A program made the position numbers and the translations under genes. Below the pieces are notes generated by a model that searched no databases, had not been told where the DNA came from, and saw nothing but the letters and a program-made list of their open reading frames with translations. This document shows positions 22,051 through 29,292 of a DNA stretch of 44,256 nucleotides, one piece after another. This DNA is from CAZYAK01 sp964645935 (GTDB lineage Bacteria > Patescibacteriota > Gracilibacteria > Peribacterales > Peribacteraceae). The number at the start of each line of letters is the position of its first letter. Position 1 is the stretch's first letter. The stretch covers positions 1 to 44,256 of the forward strand of contig CAZYAK010000005.1 in the NCBI GenBank assembly GCA_964645935.1, in the 5' to 3' direction.

Positions 22051-22056
22051 TATACT
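22051..22056 (+). promoter_or_regulatory. -10 box TATACT, leaderless spacing
   Basis: TGC-TATACT, then 6 nt, then ATG (22063). This is an extended -10 form. Confidence 0.7.
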
Positions 22057-22062
22057 AGTTGC

Positions 22063-22452
22063 ATGGCGGACTTCGTGGCGGCCATCGCGCAGAAACAGCA
22101 TCTCTCCGAGGAGGAGCAAAAGCGAATTTCCAGCTCCGGCGGCGACGACATGGGCGCAACGCACAAGGACTACCTCGCCACAGTCATCGGCATGCTAGAC
22201 CGCCAGGAAATCAAGCTCCTAGACCCCGAATCGCTCCTCAAACCCGCCGTCTACCAGAAGCTGGGCGAACTCGATCGCAACCGCGTAGACGCAGCGCTCG
22301 TCAACATTACGGATCTTCTGAGCCGCATCGAGCACTCGTATCGCGACACCCACACCCCCGACGCCTCACCCGAGCTTCAGAACATGATCGAGCACCTCTG
22401 GCAGATGAAGAATCGCGTCGAGGACAAGTACGGAGATGTCTACAAGCTGTAA
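22063..22452 (+). CDS. small helical hypothetical protein (129 aa)
   Basis: A soluble helical protein with segments such as MLDRQEIKLLDPESLLKPAVYQKLGELD and, at the end, EHLWQMKNRVEDKYGDVYKL. This layout is familiar to me from conserved small proteins of unknown function in Patescibacteria, though I cannot name a family. The longer open frame upstream is discarded, since TATACT ends 6 nt before this ATG and fixes the start. The 91-aa gene at 22480 follows after 27 nt and is probably in the same transcript. Confidence 0.75.
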   Translation: MADFVAAIAQKQHLSEEEQKRISSSGGDDMGATHKDYLATVIGMLDRQEIKLLDPESLLKPAVYQKLGELDRNRVDAALVNITDLLSRIEHSYRDTHTPDASPELQNMIEHLWQMKNRVEDKYGDVYKL

Positions 22453-22479
22453 ACACCCACATCCCTCCCCCTCCCTCCC

Positions 22480-22755
22480 ATGGGTACCGCACCCGCCAAC
22501 GAAGTCCCTAAGTTCGGAGCCGACCGTGCCAACGATGCCGGCGCCCAGTCGCAAGTCGCCCTCCGCGCCCAACTGGAGGCTCTCAGGCAAGCCGCCCCCA
22601 CACCGGAGGCTCGCCAGGAGGTGCAGCGCCGTCTGGACCAGCTCGATCAGCAGGAGGACATCGTCACCGGGGTCTCCGCTAAGCAACGCAACGACCTGGC
22701 CCGCAGGATTCTTCTGGACCGCGAGAGCCAGGGGCCGAGACAGAACGCTGCCTGA
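22480..22755 (+). CDS. small hypothetical protein (91 aa)
   Basis: Ala, Gln, Arg and Glu-rich, almost certainly one or two long helices (PEARQEVQRRLDQLDQQ). The N-terminal 25 residues are polar and probably disordered. The ATG follows CCCTCCCCCTCCCTCCC, one of the clearest pyrimidine tracts in the window. It ends 3 nt before the miaA stop on the other strand. Function unknown. Confidence 0.7.
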   Translation: MGTAPANEVPKFGADRANDAGAQSQVALRAQLEALRQAAPTPEARQEVQRRLDQLDQQEDIVTGVSAKQRNDLARRILLDRESQGPRQNAA

Positions 22756-22758
22756 TAC

Positions 22759-23706
22759 TCAGGGAGTGGACCAGTGTATCCGCGGATCCCCGCGCCACCA
22801 CGTCTCCTGCCGTTTTGCGTACTGGCGCGTTTTTGCCGCAATCGTCTCCCGGAGTGTCTTGGCATCCATCTCCCCGTCTAGAAAGGCAAGCACCTCGCGG
22901 TAGCCGTGGCTTTTCATCGCGGGAGTGTCCTTGTCGTATCCCGCGTCGCGCAGGCGGCGAACCTCGTCGATCCATCCGCCCGCGAGTAGTGCGTCCGTAC
23001 GTGCGTCGATGCGCGCGACCAGCTCCGCGCGCGGGCGTGTGACACCGAGGATCAGGACGTCGTACGGTACGTCGCGCTTGCCGCGCGCCGCGGCGGCGGT
23101 GCCATGTGCCTCCGCCAGTTCCATCGCACGTAGCACGTAGGGCTTGTTCTCCCGCGGGATGTCTGCGGCGGATTCCGGGTCGCGCTGCGCCAGACGTGCG
23201 TGCAGTGTGGCACCTGCATCGAGGTCGTACACCGCTTCTAGCGCAGCGCGCATTGCGGGGTCTGCGACGGGCGGGAAGTCCAACCCGTCGAGAACCGCAG
23301 AGAGGTACAGCATCGATCCGCCCACGAGCATCGGGACGTTGCCGCGTGCGAGGATGTCGTCGATGATCTGGGTCGCCTCGCGCTGGTAGCGGGCGGCCGT
23401 CGTTTCCTCTCCGGGATCGAGCGTGCTCAGCAGGTGGTGCGGTACGCCGTGCATCTCCTCCGGCGTGATCTTGGCTGTACCGATGTCGAGCCCGTGGTAC
23501 ATCTGCCGTGAGTCTGCGTTGACGATCTCGGTTCTTCCTCTCCCCCGCTTGTCCGTGGCCGGCAGCGCATCTAGCGCGCGTGCCAGCAGGATGGACGCGT
23601 CGGTTTTCCCCGAGGCCGTCGGGCCCGTCACCGCGAGCAGCGGACGCCCCGCATCCCGCAGGAACGCGGCCGTGATGGAAACCATCGTTGACATTTTGGT
23701 GCTCAT
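22759..23706 (-). CDS. miaA: tRNA dimethylallyltransferase
   Basis: MiaA transfers a dimethylallyl group to A37 of tRNAs that read codons starting with U. Visible motifs are the P-loop GPTASGKT, the substrate-binding VNADSRQMYHGLDIGTAK, VGGSMLYLSAVL and, near the end, AAKTRQYAKRQETWWR. At 315 aa it is of normal length. Three Met codons lie close together at the N-terminus, so the start could be 23706 or a few codons later. TATGGT lies 12 nt upstream of the first. It is convergent with the 91-aa gene, with 3 nt between stops. Confidence 0.96.
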   Translation of the reverse strand: MSTKMSTMVSITAAFLRDAGRPLLAVTGPTASGKTDASILLARALDALPATDKRGRGRTEIVNADSRQMYHGLDIGTAKITPEEMHGVPHHLLSTLDPGEETTAARYQREATQIIDDILARGNVPMLVGGSMLYLSAVLDGLDFPPVADPAMRAALEAVYDLDAGATLHARLAQRDPESAADIPRENKPYVLRAMELAEAHGTAAAARGKRDVPYDVLILGVTRPRAELVARIDARTDALLAGGWIDEVRRLRDAGYDKDTPAMKSHGYREVLAFLDGEMDAKTLRETIAAKTRQYAKRQETWWRGDPRIHWSTP

Positions 23707-23877
23707 TGCGGGAATTTCACCATATTCCGCATGCCGTGCCTACTGCCCGAAAGGCACGATCTGCCGTATGATGAGTGCGTACAAAGATATCCATCAGCAT
23801 CCGCCCATTTCCACCCGTTCGCCATGCACCCCCTCATCCAGTCCGTCGCTTCCCGGATCTCCCGTGGAGCCACGCCG

Positions 23878-24477
23878 ATGAACTTTATCATCCCCACAGT
23901 CATCGAGAAGACGCAGTTCGGCGAGCGCGTCTACGACATCTACTCCCGCCTCCTCGAAGACCGCGTCATCTTCCTCGGCACCGCCATCAATGACGATGTC
24001 GCCAACGCGGTCATCGCCCAGCTGCTCTTCCTGGAGAAGGAGGACCAGAAGAAAGACATCACCATGTACGTGAACTCCCCCGGCGGCCAGGTCACGTCCA
24101 CGCTCGCGATGTACGACACCATGCAGTACGTGCAGCCGGACATCTCCACGGTCTGCCTCGGCATGGCGGCCTCCGGCGGCGCGATCATCCTGATGGGCGG
24201 AGCCAAGGGCAAGCGCCTCGCACTCACGCACTCCGAGATCATGATCCATCAGCCGCTCGGCGGCGCGGAGGGCCAGGCCACAGACATTGCCATCCATGCG
24301 GAACATATCATCGGGACCAAGAACCTCCTCAACGAGCTCATCGCCCAGCACACAGGCAAGAAGCTCGACCAGGTGAAGAACGACACCGAGCGCGATAAGT
24401 TCATGAGCGCCAAGGAGGCCCTCGCCTACGGCCTCATCGACAAGGTCATCACGAAGATGCCGGCAAAGAAGGCCTGA
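23878..24477 (+). CDS. clpP: ATP-dependent Clp protease proteolytic subunit
   Basis: This is the serine peptidase of the Clp complex, 199 aa. The N-terminus MNFIIPTVIEKTQFGERVYDI matches the family, which fixes the start at 23878 although the frame is open further upstream. The catalytic Ser lies in CLGMAASGGA, the His in EIMIHQPLGG and the Asp in KNDTERDKFMSAKEA. GMAASGG differs from the common GMAASMG by one residue. GGAG lies 8 nt before the ATG, one of the few Shine-Dalgarno-like sites here. A clear terminator follows at 24493-24524. Its ATPase partner is not in the window. Confidence 0.96.
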   Translation: MNFIIPTVIEKTQFGERVYDIYSRLLEDRVIFLGTAINDDVANAVIAQLLFLEKEDQKKDITMYVNSPGGQVTSTLAMYDTMQYVQPDISTVCLGMAASGGAIILMGGAKGKRLALTHSEIMIHQPLGGAEGQATDIAIHAEHIIGTKNLLNELIAQHTGKKLDQVKNDTERDKFMSAKEALAYGLIDKVITKMPAKKA

Positions 24478-24492
24478 CCCGTTTCCACTTCG

Positions 24493-24524
24493 AAAGACCT
24501 CCGCAGTGCGAAGGTCTTTTTTTT
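24493..24524 (+). terminator. intrinsic terminator of clpP
   Basis: AAAGACCT pairs with AGGTCTTT, an inner CGC/GCG extends the stem past one mismatch, and eight T residues follow. This is the best classical terminator on the plus strand. Confidence 0.9.
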
Positions 24525-24836
24525 GTTCTCTTCCAGAAGCGCGCTACCCCCTATACCCCAGCCGCGGGGGTCCCGCTCCGCGGCTGGCGATCAAGACCGC
24601 ATCAACCAGACAGCATACATTCCGGACGCTTCTTCCCGGGTCAGCCTTCCCTCAATCCAGCCGCGCGGTCTTCGACCCGCGGGTGGCGATCTAGGCGGTC
24701 GCTTTCTTCGCCAGTCCGCACCGCGGGACCAGTGCGGCTGGGCGTTTGTGTGTGTTTGGTCGCGGCTGCATGTGGTTGGGTATGAGCGGGATATGGCGCT
24801 GCTGTGCTCAGAACGCCCCTTCGGTATGCTCTTCCC
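24525..24836 (+). other. 312-bp intergenic with two related stem-loops 99 bp apart
   Basis: No gene is seen here. CCAGCCGCGG...CCGCGGCTGG forms a 10-bp stem (24558-24587). A related element starts at 24657. Both begin CCAGCCGCG and end in TGGCGATC (24585-24592 and 24684-24691), and each shared block is offset by exactly 99 bp. A third stem CCGCAC/GTGCGG lies near 24718-24740. It may be a small RNA locus or a degenerate repeat. The tgt promoter lies at the right end. Confidence 0.6.
24825..24830 (+). promoter_or_regulatory. -10 box TATGCT of tgt, leaderless spacing
   Basis: TATGCT, then CTTCCC, then GTG (24837). The 6-nt spacing identifies the true tgt start. Confidence 0.7.
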
Positions 24837-25907
24837 GTGTTCGACCTCCTCAAAACATCCCCCCTTGGCCGCCGCGGCCGCCTTACCACGTTGCATGGCG
24901 TGATTGAGTCGCCGTTCTTCATGCCCGTGGGGACGGCCGGTGCCATGAAAGGCGTAGCGCATGAGGACCTACGTTCGCTCGGCGCGCAGATCCTGCTCTC
25001 CAACACGTACCATTTACACCTGCAGCCGGGCGACGAGATTGTGCGCGAGGCAGGCGGGCTCCATCGCTTCATCTCATGGGACAAGCCCATTCTGACGGAT
25101 TCGGGCGGATTCCAGGTGTTCTCGCTTCGGCGCATGAGCGACATCACGGACAAGGGCGTGCAGTTCCGCTCGCACCTCGACGGCGCTCCCCTCTTCTTGG
25201 GACCCGAGGAATCCATCACTATCCAGCACAACCTAGGCGCAGACATCATCATGTGCTTCGATCAGTGCCCGCCGTCCACCGCCCCGCGTGCCGAGATCCA
25301 AGAGGCGGTAGACCGTACGCTTCGGTGGGCCAAGACCTGCAAGACACTCCACGAGAAGCTCTGCACGGAGCGGGGCACGCGTCCCCTGCTCTTTGGCATC
25401 GTACAGGGTGGGACGGAGCGGGACCTCCGTGAAAAGTGCGCGGAGGAGCTGCGCGGCATCGGTTTTGATGGGTACGCCGTGGGCGGCCTCGCCGTTGGCG
25501 AGACCGAAAACCAGATGTACGAAGTGCTCGATGCCGTCTGTCCCCTGCTCCCCGAGGACAAGCCGCGCTACCTCATGGGTGTGGGCAAGCTGGATCAGCT
25601 GCGGTCGGCGGTCGCCAAAGGCATCGACATGTTTGACTGCGTGCTGCCCATGCGCGAGGCCCGGCATGGGACCATCTATCTCTCAGACGGCCAGCGCTTG
25701 CGCATTACCTCGGTGCCGTACAAGACGGACCACACCATCTTGGACCCGGATTCACCGTCCCCCCTCAGCCGCACGCACCTGAAGAGTTACCTCTGCCACC
25801 TCCTGCGTGCACACGAGCGCTTCGGCGAGACCATCGCGTGTATGCAGAACCTGGGTGTGACGCTCAAGGCCATGCGGGACCTGCGCGCCGCGATGGACGC
25901 GACATGA
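24837..25907 (+). CDS. tgt: queuine tRNA-ribosyltransferase with altered zinc site
   Basis: Tgt exchanges G34 of tRNAs for preQ1. The 356-aa frame begins at GTG 24837 (FDLLKTSPLGRRGRLTTLHG), matching the family N-terminus and the -10 box 6 nt upstream. Active-site segments are intact: LTDSGGFQVFSL, FDQCPPS, FGIVQGG, GGLAVGE and DMFDCVLPMREARHG. The zinc site is not. Where other enzymes have DPDCxCxxC, this one has DPDSPSPLS (Ser306, Ser308, Ser311), while the fourth ligand region YLCHLLRAHE is kept. Either zinc is not bound or the fold is stabilised differently. The stop is 3 nt from the convergent hydrolase. Confidence 0.93.
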   Translation: MFDLLKTSPLGRRGRLTTLHGVIESPFFMPVGTAGAMKGVAHEDLRSLGAQILLSNTYHLHLQPGDEIVREAGGLHRFISWDKPILTDSGGFQVFSLRRMSDITDKGVQFRSHLDGAPLFLGPEESITIQHNLGADIIMCFDQCPPSTAPRAEIQEAVDRTLRWAKTCKTLHEKLCTERGTRPLLFGIVQGGTERDLREKCAEELRGIGFDGYAVGGLAVGETENQMYEVLDAVCPLLPEDKPRYLMGVGKLDQLRSAVAKGIDMFDCVLPMREARHGTIYLSDGQRLRITSVPYKTDHTILDPDSPSPLSRTHLKSYLCHLLRAHERFGETIACMQNLGVTLKAMRDLRAAMDAT

Positions 25908-25910
25908 GGC

Positions 25911-26501
25911 TCACGCGCCGGAACGATCGGCGGGGAAGGGATCGTGGATCATGTCCTCCACGGCTTCTAGGAGCCGAGGGAACGTGGAGTACCCTGAATC
26001 GGTGTTGAAGTGACCGGCATCCGCGATTTCCACCACGTCGCAGCCCAAGCACTCGCGCAGCTCCGTGGTCTTGGCGGGAGGGACGTACGGATCGTTCCCG
26101 GAGGCGAGGGCCAGCAAACGCCCGACACGCGAGCGGATGCGGGGGAAGTCCCACGGTGGATCGAGGAAGCTCGCGTTGAGCGGATCGAACCGCTTGTCTC
26201 CGAGCGGGCTGAGGAATCCCGCCACGAGCACTACCCCGCGCACGCGGATGTCCCGCACCTCCAATGCACGCAGCGCGAACGCCGCGCCGATGCTGTGTCC
26301 CACCAGTACGGTGCTTGGGCCGAGGTGGTCCGCAAAGAGGTCGAGCACGGCGAGCCAGGCGACAAGGTCCTGCCCGTCGGGTGTGGGGAAATGCGGGATC
26401 AAGACGCGGTGCCCTGCGCGGCTGAGCTCCGTCTCCAGCCACGGGAACCAGTTCTCCCGCGGGGAACCGTACGCGCCGTGGAGCACGAGGATCGTGGCCA
26501 T
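25911..26501 (-). CDS. RBBP9/YdeN-type alpha/beta hydrolase
   Basis: A small 196-aa serine hydrolase. The N-terminus ILVLHGAYGSPRENWFPWL is the usual first strand and oxyanion turn. The nucleophile elbow is VGHSIGAAFA, the acid is in LASGNDPYVPPAK and the His in DAGHFNTDSGY. These fit the RBBP9/YdeN group (DUF1234-like), which are cytoplasmic esterases of unclear substrate. TACGCT on the minus strand (26509-26514) ends 7 nt before the ATG. It is convergent with tgt and upstream of, but opposite in regulation from, rplU on the same strand. Confidence 0.9.
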   Translation of the reverse strand: MATILVLHGAYGSPRENWFPWLETELSRAGHRVLIPHFPTPDGQDLVAWLAVLDLFADHLGPSTVLVGHSIGAAFALRALEVRDIRVRGVVLVAGFLSPLGDKRFDPLNASFLDPPWDFPRIRSRVGRLLALASGNDPYVPPAKTTELRECLGCDVVEIADAGHFNTDSGYSTFPRLLEAVEDMIHDPFPADRSGA

Positions 26502-26508
26502 TGCTCAA

Positions 26509-26514
26509 AGCGTA
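26509..26514 (-). promoter_or_regulatory. -10 box TACGCT of the hydrolase gene
   Basis: On the minus strand TACGCT, then 7 nt, then ATG (26501). Near-leaderless. Confidence 0.55.
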
Positions 26515-26563
26515 CCTGCAAAACGGCGCCGAGACGCGCGACGCGGTGGACAGGAGAGAATGA

Positions 26564-26893
26564 TCAGGCCTTGGCGGACTTCTTTTCCGTGCCGATGCCC
26601 GTGATCTCGATTTCCGTGTAGTGCTGACGGTGACCCTTAACGCGGCGGTAGCGCTTGCGGCGGTGTGCCTTTACAATGCGGATTTTCTCGCCGCGGCCGT
26701 GGGCGACAACCTTTGCCTGTACGGTGAAGCCGGAAAGCAGCGGGTTGCCCGTCTGGATGTTGTCGCCGTCGGCGATGAGGAGGACTTTGTCGAACGTGAG
26801 TTCGCCTTTTTCGTCCGCCATGAGCGGGACCTTGAGCTTCATGCCCTTTTCTACCTTCTCCTGGGTGCCGGCAATATCGACGATGGCGAACAT
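26564..26893 (-). CDS. rplU: 50S ribosomal protein L21
   Basis: L21 of the large subunit, 109 aa. The N-terminus MFAIVDIAGTQEKVEKG fixes the start at 26893. The central DKVLLIADGDNIQTGNPLLSG and the basic KIRIVKAHRRKRYRRVKGHRQHYTEIEI segment are diagnostic. rpmA (L27), its usual downstream neighbour, is absent here; the next gene on this strand is the hydrolase. TTGCCC-N17-TAGACT upstream on the minus strand may be the promoter, giving a leader of about 55 nt. Confidence 0.96.
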   Translation of the reverse strand: MFAIVDIAGTQEKVEKGMKLKVPLMADEKGELTFDKVLLIADGDNIQTGNPLLSGFTVQAKVVAHGRGEKIRIVKAHRRKRYRRVKGHRQHYTEIEITGIGTEKKSAKA

Positions 26894-27041
26894 GGTTGTT
26901 GGACGGACAGAACGCAAACCGGGCATACAGCCCGACGCCGCGCGAGTCTACGGACATCCCCCCATCCGGGCAAGCGAAAATCCCGTCCTGTCTAGGCATG
27001 CTGGGCCTACGGCGGCCGTTCCCGTCCTCCCTCCCGCTCCC

Positions 27042-28079
27042 ATGCGCACCTCCGAAACCTCCCCCGTGTTTGAGCGGCTGTACGCCGTCTGCTCCGCCCT
27101 GTTCGTAACGGGCCTCTACCTGGATGGCTGGGCCCACAACCACCTCGCCTCTTCCCTGGAGACATTCTTCACACCTTGGCATGCGGTGTTCTACTCGGGC
27201 TACCTCCTTACCACGATGTCGCTGCTCTGGTGGATGGTGTCCCGGCGTCGGCGCTTTGGGTCCTACATCGACGCGGTCCCTCCGGGGCACGGGCTGTCGT
27301 TGGCGGGAGCGTTGCTCTTCGTGCTCGGTGGCTTCGCGGACTTCGGATGGCACGAGGTGTTTGGCATCGAAGCTGACGTGGAGGCGTTGCTCAGTCCCAC
27401 ACACCTCATCCTCGCTGTGGGCATGACCCTCATGATCGGCGGCGGAGCGCGGCACTTCTGGGCAACGCGAAAGCCCGGCGTGCGGCGCGGTTTCTTCGAG
27501 TGTCTCCCCTTCTTACTCTCGGCCGGCCTCACGGCGTCGATCATCCTGTTCATGACGCAGTACGGGCGCTTCACGCAGATCGAGGCGGCGGGCCTCGCAC
27601 CGCCCGATCCCTTTTACCCGCAGGCCGTGTCCGTCTTGGGCAGCCTCGTCTTTACGGGCGTCATGGTGGGGTCGCTCACCATGCTCCTGCGTCGCGACCG
27701 CCTGCCCTTTGGCTCCGTCACGTTCCTGCTCGCACTCGCGGTGGGGGGCGTAAGTCTGATGCGTTCGGGCAACGAGACCATCCCTGCAGCGCTTTTTGCG
27801 GGCATCCTCAGTGACCTGTGGCTGGAGGTGGCTGAGACGCGGGTAAAGCGCATCACGGGACTGCGCGTCCTTTGCTTCCTGGTGCCGTTTGTGTACTACG
27901 TGCTGGTGTTCACTCTTCTGCCCATGGCCGAGGGCAAGCTCTGGTGGGCGGTGCACCTCACCGCTGGACTGCCCGTCGTTGCCGGGGTCACGGGATTGCT
28001 GATGAGCTTCGTCGCGTGGCCCCCAAAGCAGGCCGTGGAGCGGACCGGATGGCTGTGGTATCATGGTCCGCATGATTGA
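27042..28079 (+). CDS. polytopic membrane protein of unknown function (345 aa)
   Basis: About eight to ten hydrophobic helices. The N-terminal part has LYLDGWAHNHLASSLETFFTPWHAVFYSGY, with several His and Trp residues at helix ends. I recall this pattern from uncharacterised membrane proteins of Actinobacteria and Chloroflexi. Further His residues (FGWHEVFGIE and SPTHLI) could bind a metal or haem, which is speculation. The ATG follows the C/T tract CCTCCCTCCCGCTCCC. Its last 8 bases overlap the start of msrA. Confidence 0.8.
   Translation: MRTSETSPVFERLYAVCSALFVTGLYLDGWAHNHLASSLETFFTPWHAVFYSGYLLTTMSLLWWMVSRRRRFGSYIDAVPPGHGLSLAGALLFVLGGFADFGWHEVFGIEADVEALLSPTHLILAVGMTLMIGGGARHFWATRKPGVRRGFFECLPFLLSAGLTASIILFMTQYGRFTQIEAAGLAPPDPFYPQAVSVLGSLVFTGVMVGSLTMLLRRDRLPFGSVTFLLALAVGGVSLMRSGNETIPAALFAGILSDLWLEVAETRVKRITGLRVLCFLVPFVYYVLVFTLLPMAEGKLWWAVHLTAGLPVVAGVTGLLMSFVAWPPKQAVERTGWLWYHGPHD
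28059..28064 (+). promoter_or_regulatory. -10 box TATCAT of msrA inside the preceding gene
   Basis: TGG-TATCAT, then 7 nt, then ATG (28072). It lies inside the coding end of the upstream membrane-protein gene. Confidence 0.6.
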
Positions 28080-28563
28080 AAAGCCCCAGGTCCAGACCGC
28101 TACCTTCGCCGCTGGGTGCTTTTGGGGTGTGGAGGAGACGTTCCGCGCCACGCCGGGCGTACTCTCCACGGAGGTGGGCTACTGCAACGGTCGTACCGAG
28201 AACCCCACCTATGAGCAGGTGTGCTATGCGAATACCAACCATGCCGAGGCGGTGAAAATCACCTACGATCCTTCGAGAGTCACGTACGCGGAGCTCCTGG
28301 AGATCTTCTGGAGCAACCACAACCCCACCACCCTCAATCGCCAGGGACCCGATGTGGGCAGCCAGTACCGCTCCGGCATCTTCTTCCACACGCTCGAGCA
28401 AGAGGCCGAGGCGCGCGCAGCTAAGCAGGCGCTGGATGGCTCGGACCGCTTCGGCGGACGGAAGATCGTCACGGTTATTGAGCCCGCGGCCACGTTCTAC
28501 CCAGCCGAGGACTATCACCAGAAGTACCTGATGAAACGGGGCAAGAGCAGCTGTCACTTCTGA
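28072..28563 (+). CDS. msrA: peptide methionine-S-sulfoxide reductase MsrA
   Basis: MsrA repairs oxidised methionine in proteins. The catalytic Cys lies in FAAGCFWGVEETF. Supporting segments are VGYCNGRTENPTYEQVC, NHAEAVKITYDPS, FWSNHNPTTLNRQGPDVGSQYRSGIF and, near the end, FYPAEDYHQKYL. The C-terminal SSCHF supplies a possible recycling Cys. I choose ATG 28072 (163 aa) over 28063, because TATCAT ends 7 nt before it. It overlaps the upstream gene by 8 nt but appears to have its own promoter. Confidence 0.96.
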   Translation: MIEKPQVQTATFAAGCFWGVEETFRATPGVLSTEVGYCNGRTENPTYEQVCYANTNHAEAVKITYDPSRVTYAELLEIFWSNHNPTTLNRQGPDVGSQYRSGIFFHTLEQEAEARAAKQALDGSDRFGGRKIVTVIEPAATFYPAEDYHQKYLMKRGKSSCHF

Positions 28564-28579
28564 CCGTCGTTCCGCCCGC

Positions 28580-28891
28580 TCAGGCCTGGGTGAAGAGGTA
28601 CCCGACCCATCCCACCACCAGCACCGCGATCGTGGCGAGTGTCATGGCGAAGGCGACCACAGCGTGCTTGATGCGCTTCTGCGACACTAAGATGGCTGGA
28701 TACCCGAATCCCAGTCCTATGCAGAGGAGGACGAGGAAGGTGAACAGCAACATCATGACGCTCGGATCCGGCACGGAGTTGAGGACGCCTGTGCTGCCGA
28801 CGGCGTTGATGCCGACGATGGACAGGATGATGGCGACGCCTTGCAGGAAGCCGGCGAAGAGCGGAGTGATCTTGGGGAGGGTGCGGGGCAT
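28580..28891 (-). CDS. small membrane protein (103 aa)
   Basis: Three hydrophobic helices: around LFAGFLQGVAIILSIVGINAV, MMLLFTFLVLLCIGLGFGY and VVAFAMTLATIAVLVVGWVGY. A short basic loop (SQKRIKH) sits between the last two. TAGGCT on the minus strand (28898-28903) ends 6 nt before the ATG, a clean leaderless start. It is convergent with msrA. No family recognised. Confidence 0.75.
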   Translation of the reverse strand: MPRTLPKITPLFAGFLQGVAIILSIVGINAVGSTGVLNSVPDPSVMMLLFTFLVLLCIGLGFGYPAILVSQKRIKHAVVAFAMTLATIAVLVVGWVGYLFTQA

Positions 28892-28897
28892 ATCGTG

Positions 28898-28903
28898 AGC
28901 CTA
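28898..28903 (-). promoter_or_regulatory. -10 box TAGGCT, leaderless spacing
   Basis: On the minus strand TAGGCT, then CACGAT, then ATG (28891). Confidence 0.65.
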
Positions 28904-29026
28904 ACGCAAGAGCCCGCCGGTCGCACTGGACAGGGCCCGGCTTCCTCTGCGGACTACGCCGCGGCATCCTCTCGGCAGGATGAGCGGATCTGATCGCGGC
29001 GGAGCTCCCGCAGGAGCGGAGACGGA

Positions 29027-29102
<76 letters not shown>

Positions 29103-29197
29103 GGAGCCGAGTTCATCGTACCAGCGGTCGCGGCTGGGGGCGATAGAATCGGCTTGCAGGAGCCCTGGGAAGCCATAGTACGGATGGTAAAGAACAC

Positions 29198-29225
29198 TTG
29201 ACATTCCCCTGCAAACTATTACAAT
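29198..29225 (+). promoter_or_regulatory. consensus promoter TTGACA-N16-TACAAT of the first DUF11 gene
   Basis: The -35 box is perfect and the spacer is 16 nt. The predicted start near 29232 coincides with a small hairpin (29233-29250), followed by a C/T-rich leader (TCCCTTCCTCCGTTCCGTT) before the ATG. Confidence 0.88.
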
Positions 29226-29292
29226 CACATCCTTTGCCTATTCGGGCAAGTTTCTGTCGTCCCTGGCCTCACATCCCTTCCTCCGTTCCGTT

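Noticed and set aside
23731..23877. N-terminal extension of ClpP
   Set aside because: The frame is open but the residues are unlike a ClpP propeptide. MNFIIPTVIEKT matches the normal N-terminus.
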